Shown: positions 39,236 through 49,139, counted from the first letter of the stretch. The stretch: 64,000 nucleotides of DNA from Lachnospiraceae bacterium (GCA_024687745.1 JAILEM010000081.1:1-64000); one strand, 5' to 3'. Notes: a model not told the origin generated them from the sequence alone. Program-made: numbers and translations.

Positions 39236-41470
39236 ATGAAAAATTTTTTCCACAAATACTATGTACTTTTTATAATAACTCTTATATCGGCTGCAGGTTT
39301 ATGTGCCTTAAGCTTTCTTACGATCCTTGATTATTCTTTTGATAATGAGGAACAGCTCATAGCAACCTGCAACGAGGGGCTGATAGAGGAGATAGAGACC
39401 TCTATCCGTTCAGGAAAGACTCTTTCGAACTATTATGGGATATCCGATGTTCTGAAGCGTGCAGGTGACCTTCTCAGTAAGGGGAGCATCCTTGTCATTG
39501 AGAATGATAATAACAGACCCGTAGCTTCCAATACGGATCTTCAGAGTTTTTCGATAGATTCCGAAAAGTATGGAGTTGTAGAACAGGAGATACTTGATAA
39601 AGGCGAAAATACCATCGGAACTCTTTTTACTTATTACGATAAGGACCTTGTAAGGCAGAGTATTTCTCATGTCTTTATCGTTTCCGTTATCGGAAGCCTT
39701 ATAATCTTTCTTCTTATAATCATAGCCTGTTATTTCTTTTACCTTAAGAATACCGACTCAGATACGGGACTGATCATCAGGGTCATCATGGTAGGGATAA
39801 TCATCCAGGGTATATTCCTTACCGTTAATTATTCTCCGGAATTTGAAAAGGCGGCAGAAAGAAGCGTGGAAAATGTGGCTTCCTATATCAATTCATCCCT
39901 TACCTCGATCCTTGATAAGGGAGTATCGATAGATGAGATATCCGATCTTGAGGACTATCTGAAAACAAAGCAGGAGGAGAACTCCTCGATAAAAAGTATC
40001 TCCCTGTCCAATACTATCCCATCGGAAAGTGCGGATAAGGTGATAGTATCCGAGTTGGAAATGACCGGTTCGAATCTGTTACTTGTATATAACATTTCCC
40101 AGAGCTACGTACGAAGAAATGTCTTAAGCATGGTACTTATGTTTGTTGCAACTATAGTACTTGCTGTGATCGTCATGAAGGAATCTCTTTCTCTTTCGGA
40201 GATCATAGAATTCAGAAAGAGCAAAAGCTTTAACAAGCCCGAAAAGGAACAGTTTGATGATGTTGCAAAGGTCATAAGATATGGAAATTTCCTTTCCGTG
40301 ACCTTTGATTATATGTGTCTTTCCTTCTCTGCCCTGCAGATAAAGGAATGGAACCGGGGTATCTTTTCAATGTCACCCCAGGCTTCTGCAGCTCTCTCTA
40401 TTTCAATCTGTTCTATGGCTGATCTCATAGGTATGATGGCAATGCCCTCCATAGGAAAGAAATTGAAGGGAAAGCACATAATGACTGTCTCGGCGGTCAT
40501 ACTTGTCATTTCAAATGCTCTCTGCTTTATGACAACATCTCCTCTTATCATCGTAATAATGAGATTTTTCTCGGGTCTTGCAACAGCAGGGATAAAACAG
40601 AGCAGAAACTATGTCATATCCCAGGGTTACTCATCCGAAAGTGAAAGAAATGCAAACTTAAATGCAAGCAATACCGGTGTTATAGGCGGTATACTCTGCG
40701 GTATGGGCCTTGGCGGTGTGGTCGCGGGCGTGTTTGGTTATCAGACAACCTTCTTAGTAAGCTGTATAGGCTACATCCTTTATCTGATCTTTGAATTCTT
40801 CTGTGTACCCTGGAAGCTTTTATCCGAAAACAACCCTGATTCCATCATAGAAAGGGAAAGCGGTAACCTTATAAAGAGAGTAATCAACATCTTCTCATCC
40901 ATGAGCGTGTGGAAGGCGATATTACTGATGATAGTACCCCAGTACTTCCTTCTTATGGTAATAGTCTGTCTCATACCCGGACGTATCCAGTCCCTCTCCC
41001 TTCCGGGAGTTGTACTCACCTATGCCAATCTCCTAAACGGTATAACAGGACTTTACATAGGCGAACTGGCATATAAAAAGCTCATAACGAAGTTAAAAAG
41101 TGATGTCAAAGCCGAATCCCTCGTTCTCATAACAGGAGCGGTATCGATGATAATATTGGACATACCCTTTATTCCCTCGGCAATAATGCTCATCTCTGCT
41201 ATCCTCTCAGGATTGGTCGACGGCATGGGAACACCTATCTCTACCGACATCTTTATGGGTAACATGGTAATAATGGAAAACCTGAGCGACACGGAAACCC
41301 TTATGATCTACTCGGTTATAGGAAGTGCCGTCATGTCCGTCGCTCCCTTCATACTTGAGTTCTGTGAAAAGAGCAGGATCGGTATGCTGATATGCAGTAT
41401 TTTAATAGCGGCAGCTGCGATAATGTTAGTAAAGATAAGAAGACCGGGAAGAAAGCCCGTCAAAAAATGA
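39236..41470 (+). CDS. Sensor-MFS fusion: two extracytoplasmic sensor-like segments plus C-terminal MFS transporter
   Basis: TM helices flanking two soluble segments, then ~12-TM MFS-like region (MRFFSGLATAGIKQSRNYVISQGY...). Confidence 0.78.
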   Translation: MKNFFHKYYVLFIITLISAAGLCALSFLTILDYSFDNEEQLIATCNEGLIEEIETSIRSGKTLSNYYGISDVLKRAGDLLSKGSILVIENDNNRPVASNTDLQSFSIDSEKYGVVEQEILDKGENTIGTLFTYYDKDLVRQSISHVFIVSVIGSLIIFLLIIIACYFFYLKNTDSDTGLIIRVIMVGIIIQGIFLTVNYSPEFEKAAERSVENVASYINSSLTSILDKGVSIDEISDLEDYLKTKQEENSSIKSISLSNTIPSESADKVIVSELEMTGSNLLLVYNISQSYVRRNVLSMVLMFVATIVLAVIVMKESLSLSEIIEFRKSKSFNKPEKEQFDDVAKVIRYGNFLSVTFDYMCLSFSALQIKEWNRGIFSMSPQASAALSISICSMADLIGMMAMPSIGKKLKGKHIMTVSAVILVISNALCFMTTSPLIIVIMRFFSGLATAGIKQSRNYVISQGYSSESERNANLNASNTGVIGGILCGMGLGGVVAGVFGYQTTFLVSCIGYILYLIFEFFCVPWKLLSENNPDSIIERESGNLIKRVINIFSSMSVWKAILLMIVPQYFLLMVIVCLIPGRIQSLSLPGVVLTYANLLNGITGLYIGELAYKKLITKLKSDVKAESLVLITGAVSMIILDIPFIPSAIMLISAILSGLVDGMGTPISTDIFMGNMVIMENLSDTETLMIYSVIGSAVMSVAPFILEFCEKSRIGMLICSILIAAAAIMLVKIRRPGRKPVKK

Positions 41471-41532
41471 GAACCATGACAATTTAACAGATCAGCAGCC
41501 ACTCTGTCTACAGGCATTTTGATAACATCATT

Positions 41533-41570
41533 AAAAATACTCCGGCTTATTCAGGTCGGAGTATTTTTTT
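41533..41570. terminator. Bidirectional terminator between convergent MFS and NhaC genes
   Basis: AAAATACTCCG-gcttattcaggt-CGGAGTATTTTTTT. Confidence 0.85.
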
Positions 41571-42889
41571 CAGGAGAGTGAATCAACCCGGATCGATATT
41601 ATCACAAAGATCAGAAGTATAAAAGGATAGATAAGAAAGGGGATCAGCGACACACTTGCAATCTTAGCTATATTTGCTGCCACAAGAAGCTGTGCGCCAT
41701 ATGGTATTATCCCCTGCATGATGCAGGAAGCTGTATCCAAAAGCGAAGCTGTCTTCTTTGGATCGACATCATACTCCTCTGTTATATCCCTTGCGATCGG
41801 AGCCGCAATAACAATGGCCACCGTGTTATTTGCTGTGGCAACGTCCATAAAAGCAGTCAGAAAAGCAATCCCGTACATCCCTCCGCGTTTACTGTCGGCC
41901 TTCTTCCTTATAACAGAGAGAATAGCTTCAAATCCTCCGTTTTCCCTTATCATTGATGCGATAGATGCAACAAGGATGGTCACTATCATAGTCTCAAACA
42001 TACCGCTTATCCCTGATCCCATGGATTTTAATGAGGATACATAGGTAAGTGACCCGGTTATAGCTCCCGAAATAACAAAGAGCACTATCCCCACCGGCAG
42101 TACCAGAAAAACGTTTATTCCGATTATTGACATGATAAGGACTATAAAGTATGGAAGAGCCTGGATGATATTATACTCAAATACTCCGATCGTAACATCC
42201 CGTCCTATAAATGCATAGCACACAAGGATCACAAGTGTGATAAGTGCCGAAGGAAGTGCAACCTTAATATTTGTCCTGAATTTATCCTTCATTCCAACGC
42301 CCTGTGTCTTGGTGGCCGCTATGGTTGTGTCCGATATAAAGGACAGATTATCCCCGAACATGGCCCCGCCGACAATGATCCCCACACAGAGCGCAAGCGG
42401 CATTCCTCCGTTTTCGGAAACCTTACAGGCTATGGGAGTCAGTACGGAGATAGTTCCGACACTTGTTCCCATCGCCATCGATATAAGACAGGCTATTATA
42501 AAGAGTCCCGGTATGGCAAACCTGCCCGGTATCGTGTTTAAGAGCATGTTTGCCGTACTTGAGGCTCCACCGGCCTCCGATGCTATCCCGCTGAAGGCCC
42601 CGGCAAGGATGAAAATGAACAGCATCGTAACGATATTGTCATCTCCTATCCCAATGGCGCATATATGTATCTTTTCATCAAAGGAAATACTTCTGTTCTG
42701 TAAAAAAGCAACTATCAGAGATATGGAAAATGCAAGTACGACCGACACAACATAAAAGCCCATCTGCCCTTCTGTGGGATTTATATATTCAAAGAATATA
42801 CCGTTTCCGAGGTAGAGTGCCAAAAACACAGCGATCGGTAAAAGTGCCTTAAAGTTTGGCTGTTTCTTTGAAGCATTAGCCTGGTCCAT
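41570..42889 (-). CDS. Na+/H+ antiporter NhaC family protein
   Basis: Hydrophobic 439 aa with AMGTSVGTISVLTPIA, GGAMFGDNLSFISDTTIAA. Confidence 0.88.
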   Translation of the reverse strand: MDQANASKKQPNFKALLPIAVFLALYLGNGIFFEYINPTEGQMGFYVVSVVLAFSISLIVAFLQNRSISFDEKIHICAIGIGDDNIVTMLFIFILAGAFSGIASEAGGASSTANMLLNTIPGRFAIPGLFIIACLISMAMGTSVGTISVLTPIACKVSENGGMPLALCVGIIVGGAMFGDNLSFISDTTIAATKTQGVGMKDKFRTNIKVALPSALITLVILVCYAFIGRDVTIGVFEYNIIQALPYFIVLIMSIIGINVFLVLPVGIVLFVISGAITGSLTYVSSLKSMGSGISGMFETMIVTILVASIASMIRENGGFEAILSVIRKKADSKRGGMYGIAFLTAFMDVATANNTVAIVIAAPIARDITEEYDVDPKKTASLLDTASCIMQGIIPYGAQLLVAANIAKIASVSLIPFLIYPFILLIFVIISIRVDSLS

Positions 42890-42958
42890 CTTCCTTTTCC
42901 TTCCTCTTTTACCTTTTTCTATGCCTTATGCAAGGCACTGATCCTTCTGCCTTCCGGA

Positions 42959-44485
42959 TCAGAAGTCTTCCTTCTCTCTGTCCTTCTTAACGGCCTCATC
43001 TATCTTACAGCCGTCAAGATTTACCTCCATATTTGAAAACTCATCATAGCTGTTTCCGGTGATCGTACAGTTCTTAAAGGTCACATGTGAATATTCATCA
43101 AGATCAACAAAGGGCTCATTATCCCATTCCACTCTGTTGTTCTTAATGGTACAGTCGGTAAAGGTTACGTCATATCCGCTCCTTAATGTTATCATTGACA
43201 TATCACTGCTGTCTCTCATGGTACAGTCCTTAAATCTTACCGTACCAACCTCGCTCAGATATACAAGACCGTATGTACATTCATAAATATCCGTTTTATC
43301 AACATTCATGTCATAAACATTAAAGGCTTCAATGCCGTATGTGCCGCAGCCGTATAACTTACAGGAATCTATTTCGATGCCTGAAATACCGCTTAAATAT
43401 ACAACGCTTCCGCTGCAGTATCCGGGTTCAATGGCATGCCCCGCTGTAATACCCTTTAAGGTAATGTTTCCGCAGTTTTCAAGATCAAGTACCGGCTCAT
43501 AGGGATCCTCTATGCATATTAAAACATCGGCCCCCTCCTTTGCCTCGATACTGAGATTATAAATATTGGATATAGCATAAGTGCTAAAGCCTCTGCTTAC
43601 ATATGTATTTTTGATCTCAGAGGGCAGGATATCCGAAAAATTGTATTCACCCTCTTCAAGTATTATCCTGCGGTTATTCCTGACACTGTTTAAAAGCTCT
43701 GCTGCATCGGATACCGTAACCGTATCAAAATACCTTAGCTCCTCAGGATCCTCAAGTCTCGGTGAATCTTCCCTTAAATAATAATTTACCGTGACCGACC
43801 TCATCCGTTCACTGTAATCATCACCCTCAGTGGAATATTCCTCGGATTCTATGAGCATATCGTCTTCACTTAAGCTTATCCTTCTTATCACAGAAGCTTC
43901 ATCATTAAACGGATCTTCAAATTCGGCACACCATTCAGTGTTGGGGCTGTCGGAAAACGCTGCCTCTTCTTTATAATCAAGCTTACAACCGTATATCATT
44001 CTTTCGGATTCCGAGCCTGTAAATCTGTAATCGACCTTGTATGTCCCGTCTTCCTCGGTTACCCTTATCTTTGATTCCGGAGCATATTCATCGTTACACA
44101 TGATGCTTGAATTGATAATGGTACCATCCGCATATTCCGCCATGTAATTTGAGCAGATAAATACCCAGTTATCTACTAATCCGTCCATGTTACCGGACAT
44201 ATCATCATTATCAGGATCACTGTTTTTGCTCTCTGCTTTATCAGTATCATCCTTTGATCCTTTTTCGTCTGCGGCATTATCTGCATCCTTCTTATCCGCA
44301 CTCTCTGCTTTATCAGCCTCTGCAGCTTTACTCTCTGCTCCCTCTGCCTTCCCTGCTTCTACCTCCTGTGCTTCTTGCTCCTGTTTGGCAGATGTATCTG
44401 CATCTGCTGATTTCTTACCGCATCCTGCAAGCAGCGCTGAACTGATCGCAGCGACCATTAAAATTACCAGAAAATTCTTCTTCAT
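42959..44485 (-). CDS. Lipoprotein with charged low-complexity linker and right-handed beta-helix
   Basis: Lipobox AISSALLAGCGKK; repeated VxFKDCTMxDSS/xxTFKNCTITGNS motifs. Confidence 0.85.
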   Translation of the reverse strand: MKKNFLVILMVAAISSALLAGCGKKSADADTSAKQEQEAQEVEAGKAEGAESKAAEADKAESADKKDADNAADEKGSKDDTDKAESKNSDPDNDDMSGNMDGLVDNWVFICSNYMAEYADGTIINSSIMCNDEYAPESKIRVTEEDGTYKVDYRFTGSESERMIYGCKLDYKEEAAFSDSPNTEWCAEFEDPFNDEASVIRRISLSEDDMLIESEEYSTEGDDYSERMRSVTVNYYLREDSPRLEDPEELRYFDTVTVSDAAELLNSVRNNRRIILEEGEYNFSDILPSEIKNTYVSRGFSTYAISNIYNLSIEAKEGADVLICIEDPYEPVLDLENCGNITLKGITAGHAIEPGYCSGSVVYLSGISGIEIDSCKLYGCGTYGIEAFNVYDMNVDKTDIYECTYGLVYLSEVGTVRFKDCTMRDSSDMSMITLRSGYDVTFTDCTIKNNRVEWDNEPFVDLDEYSHVTFKNCTITGNSYDEFSNMEVNLDGCKIDEAVKKDREKEDF

Positions 44486-44511
44486 CTCATCACTCCCTGT
44501 ATTTATTAGAT

Positions 44512-44612
44512 AACTGTCCGCTACCCTGCGATATCACCGCACAGCCTACGCATTGGAAAAAAGTGTCGCGGGTAATACGGCCTAAGCCGCACTCATCCCT
44601 GAACGGACAGCT
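44512..44612 (-). promoter_or_regulatory. Structured 5' leader (three-way-junction candidate) of the beta-helix lipoprotein
   Basis: P1 44512-44520/44604-44612, P2 44574-44581/44586-44593, P3 44523-44531/44566-44573. Confidence 0.6.
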
Positions 44613-44623
44613 GATCTCTATAT

Positions 44624-44629
44624 AGTATA
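44624..44629 (-). promoter_or_regulatory. -10 element (TATACT) placing the start site next to leader P1
   Basis: GTGGTATACTATATAG on minus strand; -35 not convincing. Confidence 0.4.
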
Positions 44630-44745
44630 CCACATTTTAAGATAAACCCACTCAAAATACCGTTGATCCTACCTGTACTGAGCTTTGGTCTTCCTGTACC
44701 TTCCTGTTACAAACCTTTACCAACCGGTGACCTGCCTGTATTTAA

Positions 44746-47424
44746 CTATATTTCTGAGCCCAGGCATTCATTTATACTTTTGACGGATTTTTCGTAATCA
44801 TCCATAAATTCATCGTAATTCTGCCTTATAAACTCTGAATCCTCACTCCCTGCTGCCTTTTCCATAGCTCTTGCTTTTTCGTAAATACCGGTTTTTCCTA
44901 TTGTCTTGGACAGACTCTTAAGCGCATGAACCCTTACCTTGAATTCTACCCAGTCTTCAGCCTTGTAAAACTCATCAAGCTCCTGCTTTGTCTCCTCATA
45001 GAGTCCTGCATATTCGTTAAGGATTTCCTTATAAAATCCCGGATCCTCTGCGCAATAGGAAAGAGCTTCAGTCACATCAAAGCCTGCATTTTTTAAACCT
45101 GTCAGGATCGCCTCATCATTTTTACTTCCATCATATTCCTTATTGCCGTCTTTATCGCTGTTAATGTTTCTGTCTCCTTCGAATTCTCTGTTTTTCTCTG
45201 TTTTGACTTCCCCCCTGTCAGGCCGGTCACTGTCATTATCCGCAGCTTTCAGATATTCTTCAGGAAGCCACCTTCTTAGAATATCTTCAAGCTCCTTAAG
45301 CTCTATCGGTTTGGAGAGATAATCATCAAAGCCTGACTCAAGATATTCTTCCTTTGCACCGTTTATCGCATTTGCCGTCAGAGCTATCACTTTAGTATCC
45401 CCGGACAGAAGGTTTTCTGCCCTCATTTTATCAAGGGTCTCCTTACCGTCCATCTTAGGCATCATATGATCAAGCAAAATGAGGTCATATCTGTCTTTTT
45501 TTACACATTCGATCGCATCATATCCGGAATTCGACAGCTCTGCTTTTATACCAAACAATCCAAGCAGATTATATGCCACCTTCAGATTCATTGTATTGTC
45601 ATCAACTACAAGTACCTTTGCTCCTTCTGCTCTCAGAGCTATCTTCGTATTTTCCCTTATGCTTTCGTATGAATCGCTTAAATGATCACCGATCGGAGTT
45701 TCATCCTCTATCTGCTGACGGATCACAAAGTAAAATACAGAGCCGCTTCCATACTCGCTTTCCACATGTATCTCGCTGTCCATGAGCCTCAAAAGATTTG
45801 TTACTATGGACATCCCAAGTCCTGTACCCTCGATACTGTGGTTCTTCACTTCATCGAGACGCTCAAAGGATTCAAATAGTTTTGACATATCTTCCTTACG
45901 TATACCTATACCGGTATCCTCTACCGAAACAAAAAGGTCGATATCCTTCCCCTCACGTTTTTCTTCCCTGAATATAAGACGCACATGACCTTTATCGGTA
46001 TATTTGACGGCATTGGTAAGAATGTTCATTACAACCTGGAGGATCCGCACATCATCTCCTTTCATCTGTGACGGGAGATTGGGATCCACCTCTGTAATAA
46101 ATTCAAGCCCCTTGTCATTTGCCCTCTCATATACTGAGGCTACGATATTGTTGATAAGGGTTTTCGTATCATACTTAACCGGAACGATCTCCATCTTCCC
46201 CTCTTCTATCTTAGAGAAGTCAAGGATGCTGTTTATAAGCGTAAGAAGAGTCTTTCCGGCATTTTTTATGCTTACGGAATAATCCAGGATCTTCCTGTCA
46301 TCCGATTCCCTCAATATCATCTCGTTCATTCCAAGGACAGTATTGATGGGAGTTCTTATCTCGTGTGACATACTTGAAAGGAAGCTTGATTTAGCGTCAC
46401 TTGCGGCAAGTGCACGCTCGGAGACTATGAGGAGTCTTTCCCTGTCATCCCTTGCCTTTCTTGAACGTCTTAAGATCGCAGCGATCGCAAAGACCAGTAT
46501 CCCAAACACCAGCAAAAACAGGATGATATTGATAACTATGATATTTGCAAAATCCCTGCTTATCGTCGCGGGAGCGCTTCTCACGACAAGATACCAGTCA
46601 AGATACTCAACATACTTGGTTATCACGAATTCATCACTGTCTTTTGTGTGATATACATATTCATCTGATTCCTTATTGCCTGTCATGGAGATATCAAGCC
46701 TTGCCTTTTCTATATTGATATCATCTACATCGACCTGTATAAGACCGTTTTCATCGATAAGATTGATCCTGACGTTATATTCCTCCTCTGCTTCACGAAA
46801 CATCTCCTGAAGATTTGTCATCTGCACACCCACACCGCATACTCCGAGAAGATTACCCTCCTCATCTTCAAGCCTTGTATTTACAAACACCGTCCACAAT
46901 CCACGGTTCACTTCATCATTATCTACATCGAGATCAAGCGGTACATCCTTGTCGATAAAGAGAGAGTACCATATATCATGCTCGTCGTTTTCGGGATCTA
47001 CTATCTTGTTAAGTCCCTCATAGGTATAATAGCGTCTGCTCTTTTCGGAAACTACAAAGGCAGAATCATAGTCAAGACCTTCCTTAACGCTTTTAAGATA
47101 TCTCTGCATGACCTCTATTGCTTCATCCTCATCCATGGAATCCTCATTTTCAAGAAAATCCACAAGGAATTCATTGCAGGCCATTGTCTGCGAAACCGTG
47201 ATGGGCTCATTGAGACTTCCCGATATCGAATCATAGATACGATAAGCCAGCATTTTATCAAGCTCTTTTGTATTCTCTCTGGCAAGCATCGTTAGAGAAT
47301 AGATCGAAACTATGATAGCAAGAACAAAGCTTATGGCTACCGCCACAAAGATCGTATATACGCTCCTGTCCTCTTTATTAACGCTGTGCTCCTTTTTTAT
47401 ATCTTTTTCACTCATAATGTTCAT
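44746..47424 (-). CDS. Hybrid sensor histidine kinase (Cache-type sensor, HisKA/HATPase, receiver, Hpt)
   Basis: SFLSSMSHEIRTPINTVLGMNEMI, GTGLGMSIVTNLL, VVDDNTMNLKVAYNLL...LLDHMMPKMDG, HALKSLSKTIG. Confidence 0.92.
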   Translation of the reverse strand: MNIMSEKDIKKEHSVNKEDRSVYTIFVAVAISFVLAIIVSIYSLTMLARENTKELDKMLAYRIYDSISGSLNEPITVSQTMACNEFLVDFLENEDSMDEDEAIEVMQRYLKSVKEGLDYDSAFVVSEKSRRYYTYEGLNKIVDPENDEHDIWYSLFIDKDVPLDLDVDNDEVNRGLWTVFVNTRLEDEEGNLLGVCGVGVQMTNLQEMFREAEEEYNVRINLIDENGLIQVDVDDINIEKARLDISMTGNKESDEYVYHTKDSDEFVITKYVEYLDWYLVVRSAPATISRDFANIIVINIILFLLVFGILVFAIAAILRRSRKARDDRERLLIVSERALAASDAKSSFLSSMSHEIRTPINTVLGMNEMILRESDDRKILDYSVSIKNAGKTLLTLINSILDFSKIEEGKMEIVPVKYDTKTLINNIVASVYERANDKGLEFITEVDPNLPSQMKGDDVRILQVVMNILTNAVKYTDKGHVRLIFREEKREGKDIDLFVSVEDTGIGIRKEDMSKLFESFERLDEVKNHSIEGTGLGMSIVTNLLRLMDSEIHVESEYGSGSVFYFVIRQQIEDETPIGDHLSDSYESIRENTKIALRAEGAKVLVVDDNTMNLKVAYNLLGLFGIKAELSNSGYDAIECVKKDRYDLILLDHMMPKMDGKETLDKMRAENLLSGDTKVIALTANAINGAKEEYLESGFDDYLSKPIELKELEDILRRWLPEEYLKAADNDSDRPDRGEVKTEKNREFEGDRNINSDKDGNKEYDGSKNDEAILTGLKNAGFDVTEALSYCAEDPGFYKEILNEYAGLYEETKQELDEFYKAEDWVEFKVRVHALKSLSKTIGKTGIYEKARAMEKAAGSEDSEFIRQNYDEFMDDYEKSVKSINECLGSEI

Positions 47425-47629
47425 CCTATGGTGTTACCTGTAACGCGTCTGTTTTCAGATTAATTTATAAATCCATTACTTTTCCGGCCATCAGTCCGGA
47501 CAGCCCTTATTCATCCGGTCTGATCAATTTAACTCCTCATTTTATTATATATAACACGCGCATGATCATCAACAAGAATGACGTTTTCTGTTACGATACT
47601 TCGCTCAGTTCCTTCTCAGAAAACTCTGT

Positions 47630-47665
47630 TTACCTCAGGTATAAAAAAATTAGCTTTTGAGATAA
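47630..47665. repeat. Solitary copy of the 36-bp imperfect palindrome TTACCTCA-N20-TGAGATAA
   Basis: Same arms and same 36-bp length as the 53.3-kb array; upstream flank TCAGAAAACTCTGT resembles TTCAGAAATCTTGT. Confidence 0.6.
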
Positions 47666-47697
47666 TCATTCCCCCCAAAAATCTCCCCTCCGGAGAC

Positions 47698-47740
47698 AAA
47701 ACAAGGGCCGGATGATCTATAGGATCACCGGCCCTGTATC
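47698..47740 (-). terminator. Terminator of the YhcH-family gene
   Basis: CAAGGGCCGGATGATC-tatag-GATCACCGGCCCTG with T-run on minus side. Confidence 0.8.
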
Positions 47741-47768
47741 TTTCCATAAAGAATTTTTTATTCTCAGA

Positions 47769-48227
47769 TCAGATCCTGTATTTGATCACAAACTTCTTAA
47801 CCCTTTTTATGTTTCCAACACGTATCTGTGCACAATGAGCTTCTTCAGTTCCGATAAGAGAGAAGTAACCCGGAAGATCATTTATGCGCATCATATGAGC
47901 CTCTTCATTTCTGCTATAGAAAGTTACATCATTATCGGCATTATACGCTGTTTCTGCCTGAAGCTCCGAACGTTTGTAAATATCGATACCCTCAACACCT
48001 GAGATCGTACCCTGAATATCCCTGTAAGCATTATGTGTCTCAAGCTTACAATCTTTGGCTTCCTTTGTGTCGTAGCTCATAACCTTTGCATAGATACGAT
48101 CACCATCGATCTTATATTCTCCTTCCTCCATATCAGGATTAATGATCTTAAAGAATTTTGAATCGATCAACTCATAATCAGCTTCTGAAATATATTCTTT
48201 TAAGTTTTCAAGTTTGTCGTAAACCAT
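47769..48227 (-). CDS. YhcH/YjgK/YiaL family protein
   Basis: ISEADYELIDSKFFKIINPDMEEGEYKIDGDRIYAKVMSYDTK...CKLETHNAYRDIQGTISG. Confidence 0.88.
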   Translation of the reverse strand: MVYDKLENLKEYISEADYELIDSKFFKIINPDMEEGEYKIDGDRIYAKVMSYDTKEAKDCKLETHNAYRDIQGTISGVEGIDIYKRSELQAETAYNADNDVTFYSRNEEAHMMRINDLPGYFSLIGTEEAHCAQIRVGNIKRVKKFVIKYRI

Positions 48228-48308
48228 TGTTATTCCTCCTTCTGTGTCAGATAACTGTAATTTTAATAATATTCAGGCAGATTTGCAATACCTCATACCC
48301 TAAATAAG

Positions 48309-48345
48309 AAAAACACTTTGTACAAACCTGTGTTCAAAGTGTTTT
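48309..48345 (-). terminator. Terminator downstream of the 63-aa ORF
   Basis: AAAACACTTTG-tacaaacctgtgtt-CAAAGTGTTTT. Confidence 0.75.
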
Positions 48346-48365
48346 CATACAATCGTCTGTTCAGT

Positions 48366-48557
48366 TTAGTCTGTATTATCAACCGTTCCGAGGAATTCCA
48401 GATATTCATGCTCCTCATCATTCAGATTGAGAATCCTCATATGCTCCTCGACCGGAATATTATTTCTGTTTGATACCCTTACCGTAGATGTTTCTCCGGT
48501 TTTCCTGTCCCTTACAAGATATCTTCTGACTTCTGTCTCATTAAAAATTATATTCAT
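48366..48557 (-). CDS. Small hypothetical protein (63 aa)
   Basis: Complete ORF followed by a terminator; divergent from the XRE gene. Confidence 0.6.
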   Translation of the reverse strand: MNIIFNETEVRRYLVRDRKTGETSTVRVSNRNNIPVEEHMRILNLNDEEHEYLEFLGTVDNTD

Positions 48558-48800
48558 TCTTCCCCCTACAGCTATTCTGCATATAACTGCCTCAAAATCA
48601 GTTCCTGAAATTAAGATCCCAAGACGGATCAGCTTAGATCATTCCTCCCACCAAAGGAATCTTTCTTCCTATATTTAAGCAGTCTGACGCCTATTTGTCA
48701 ACAACAATTGGAAGTATAGTTCCCATAGAAGTGTGTTAAAATATGTCTTAGCCATTTTGTGGGGGACATTAACCAAATTTTGTATGAGAGGTTGATCACA

Positions 48801-49139
48801 ATGATCATTTTTGATCTGAAGATAATTGGCGAAAAACTCCGCAAGATCCGTATCGAAAAAAGATTATCCCAGGACGAAGCAGCCTGGCAGGCCGGTATCT
48901 CTTCAAGAACCTATGCAGATATAGAGCGTGGTGCAGTTAATGCCCGCATAGAATCCATATTAAAAATATGCGATTTTTTCGAGATAAATCCTGACATGAT
49001 CTTAACCGAAAAAAGCTCCCATGACCTTATCACCGATGAGGATATCCTTATAGAACTCAATTCTCTTTCTCTGAAAAATAAAAGGACTGCAGTAGATATC
49101 CTTAAGGCATATATAAAAAATGTAAAAGGAAACCAATGA
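48801..49139 (+). CDS. XRE-family helix-turn-helix regulator
   Basis: IIGEKLRKIRIEKRLSQDEAAWQAGISSRTYADIERGAVNARIESILKICDFFEI; ATG 48801 preferred. Confidence 0.88.
   Translation: MIIFDLKIIGEKLRKIRIEKRLSQDEAAWQAGISSRTYADIERGAVNARIESILKICDFFEINPDMILTEKSSHDLITDEDILIELNSLSLKNKRTAVDILKAYIKNVKGNQ

Noticed and set aside
44512-44612. Assignment of the leader to a known riboswitch class (TPP, c-di-GMP-I, cobalamin, THF)
   Set aside because: Conserved core sequences I know for these classes are not present. Left as an unclassified structured leader pending an Infernal search.
48366-49139. Toxin-antitoxin module
   Set aside because: Divergent rather than co-transcribed, and neither protein shows a toxin motif. 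Kept only as a low-interest pair.
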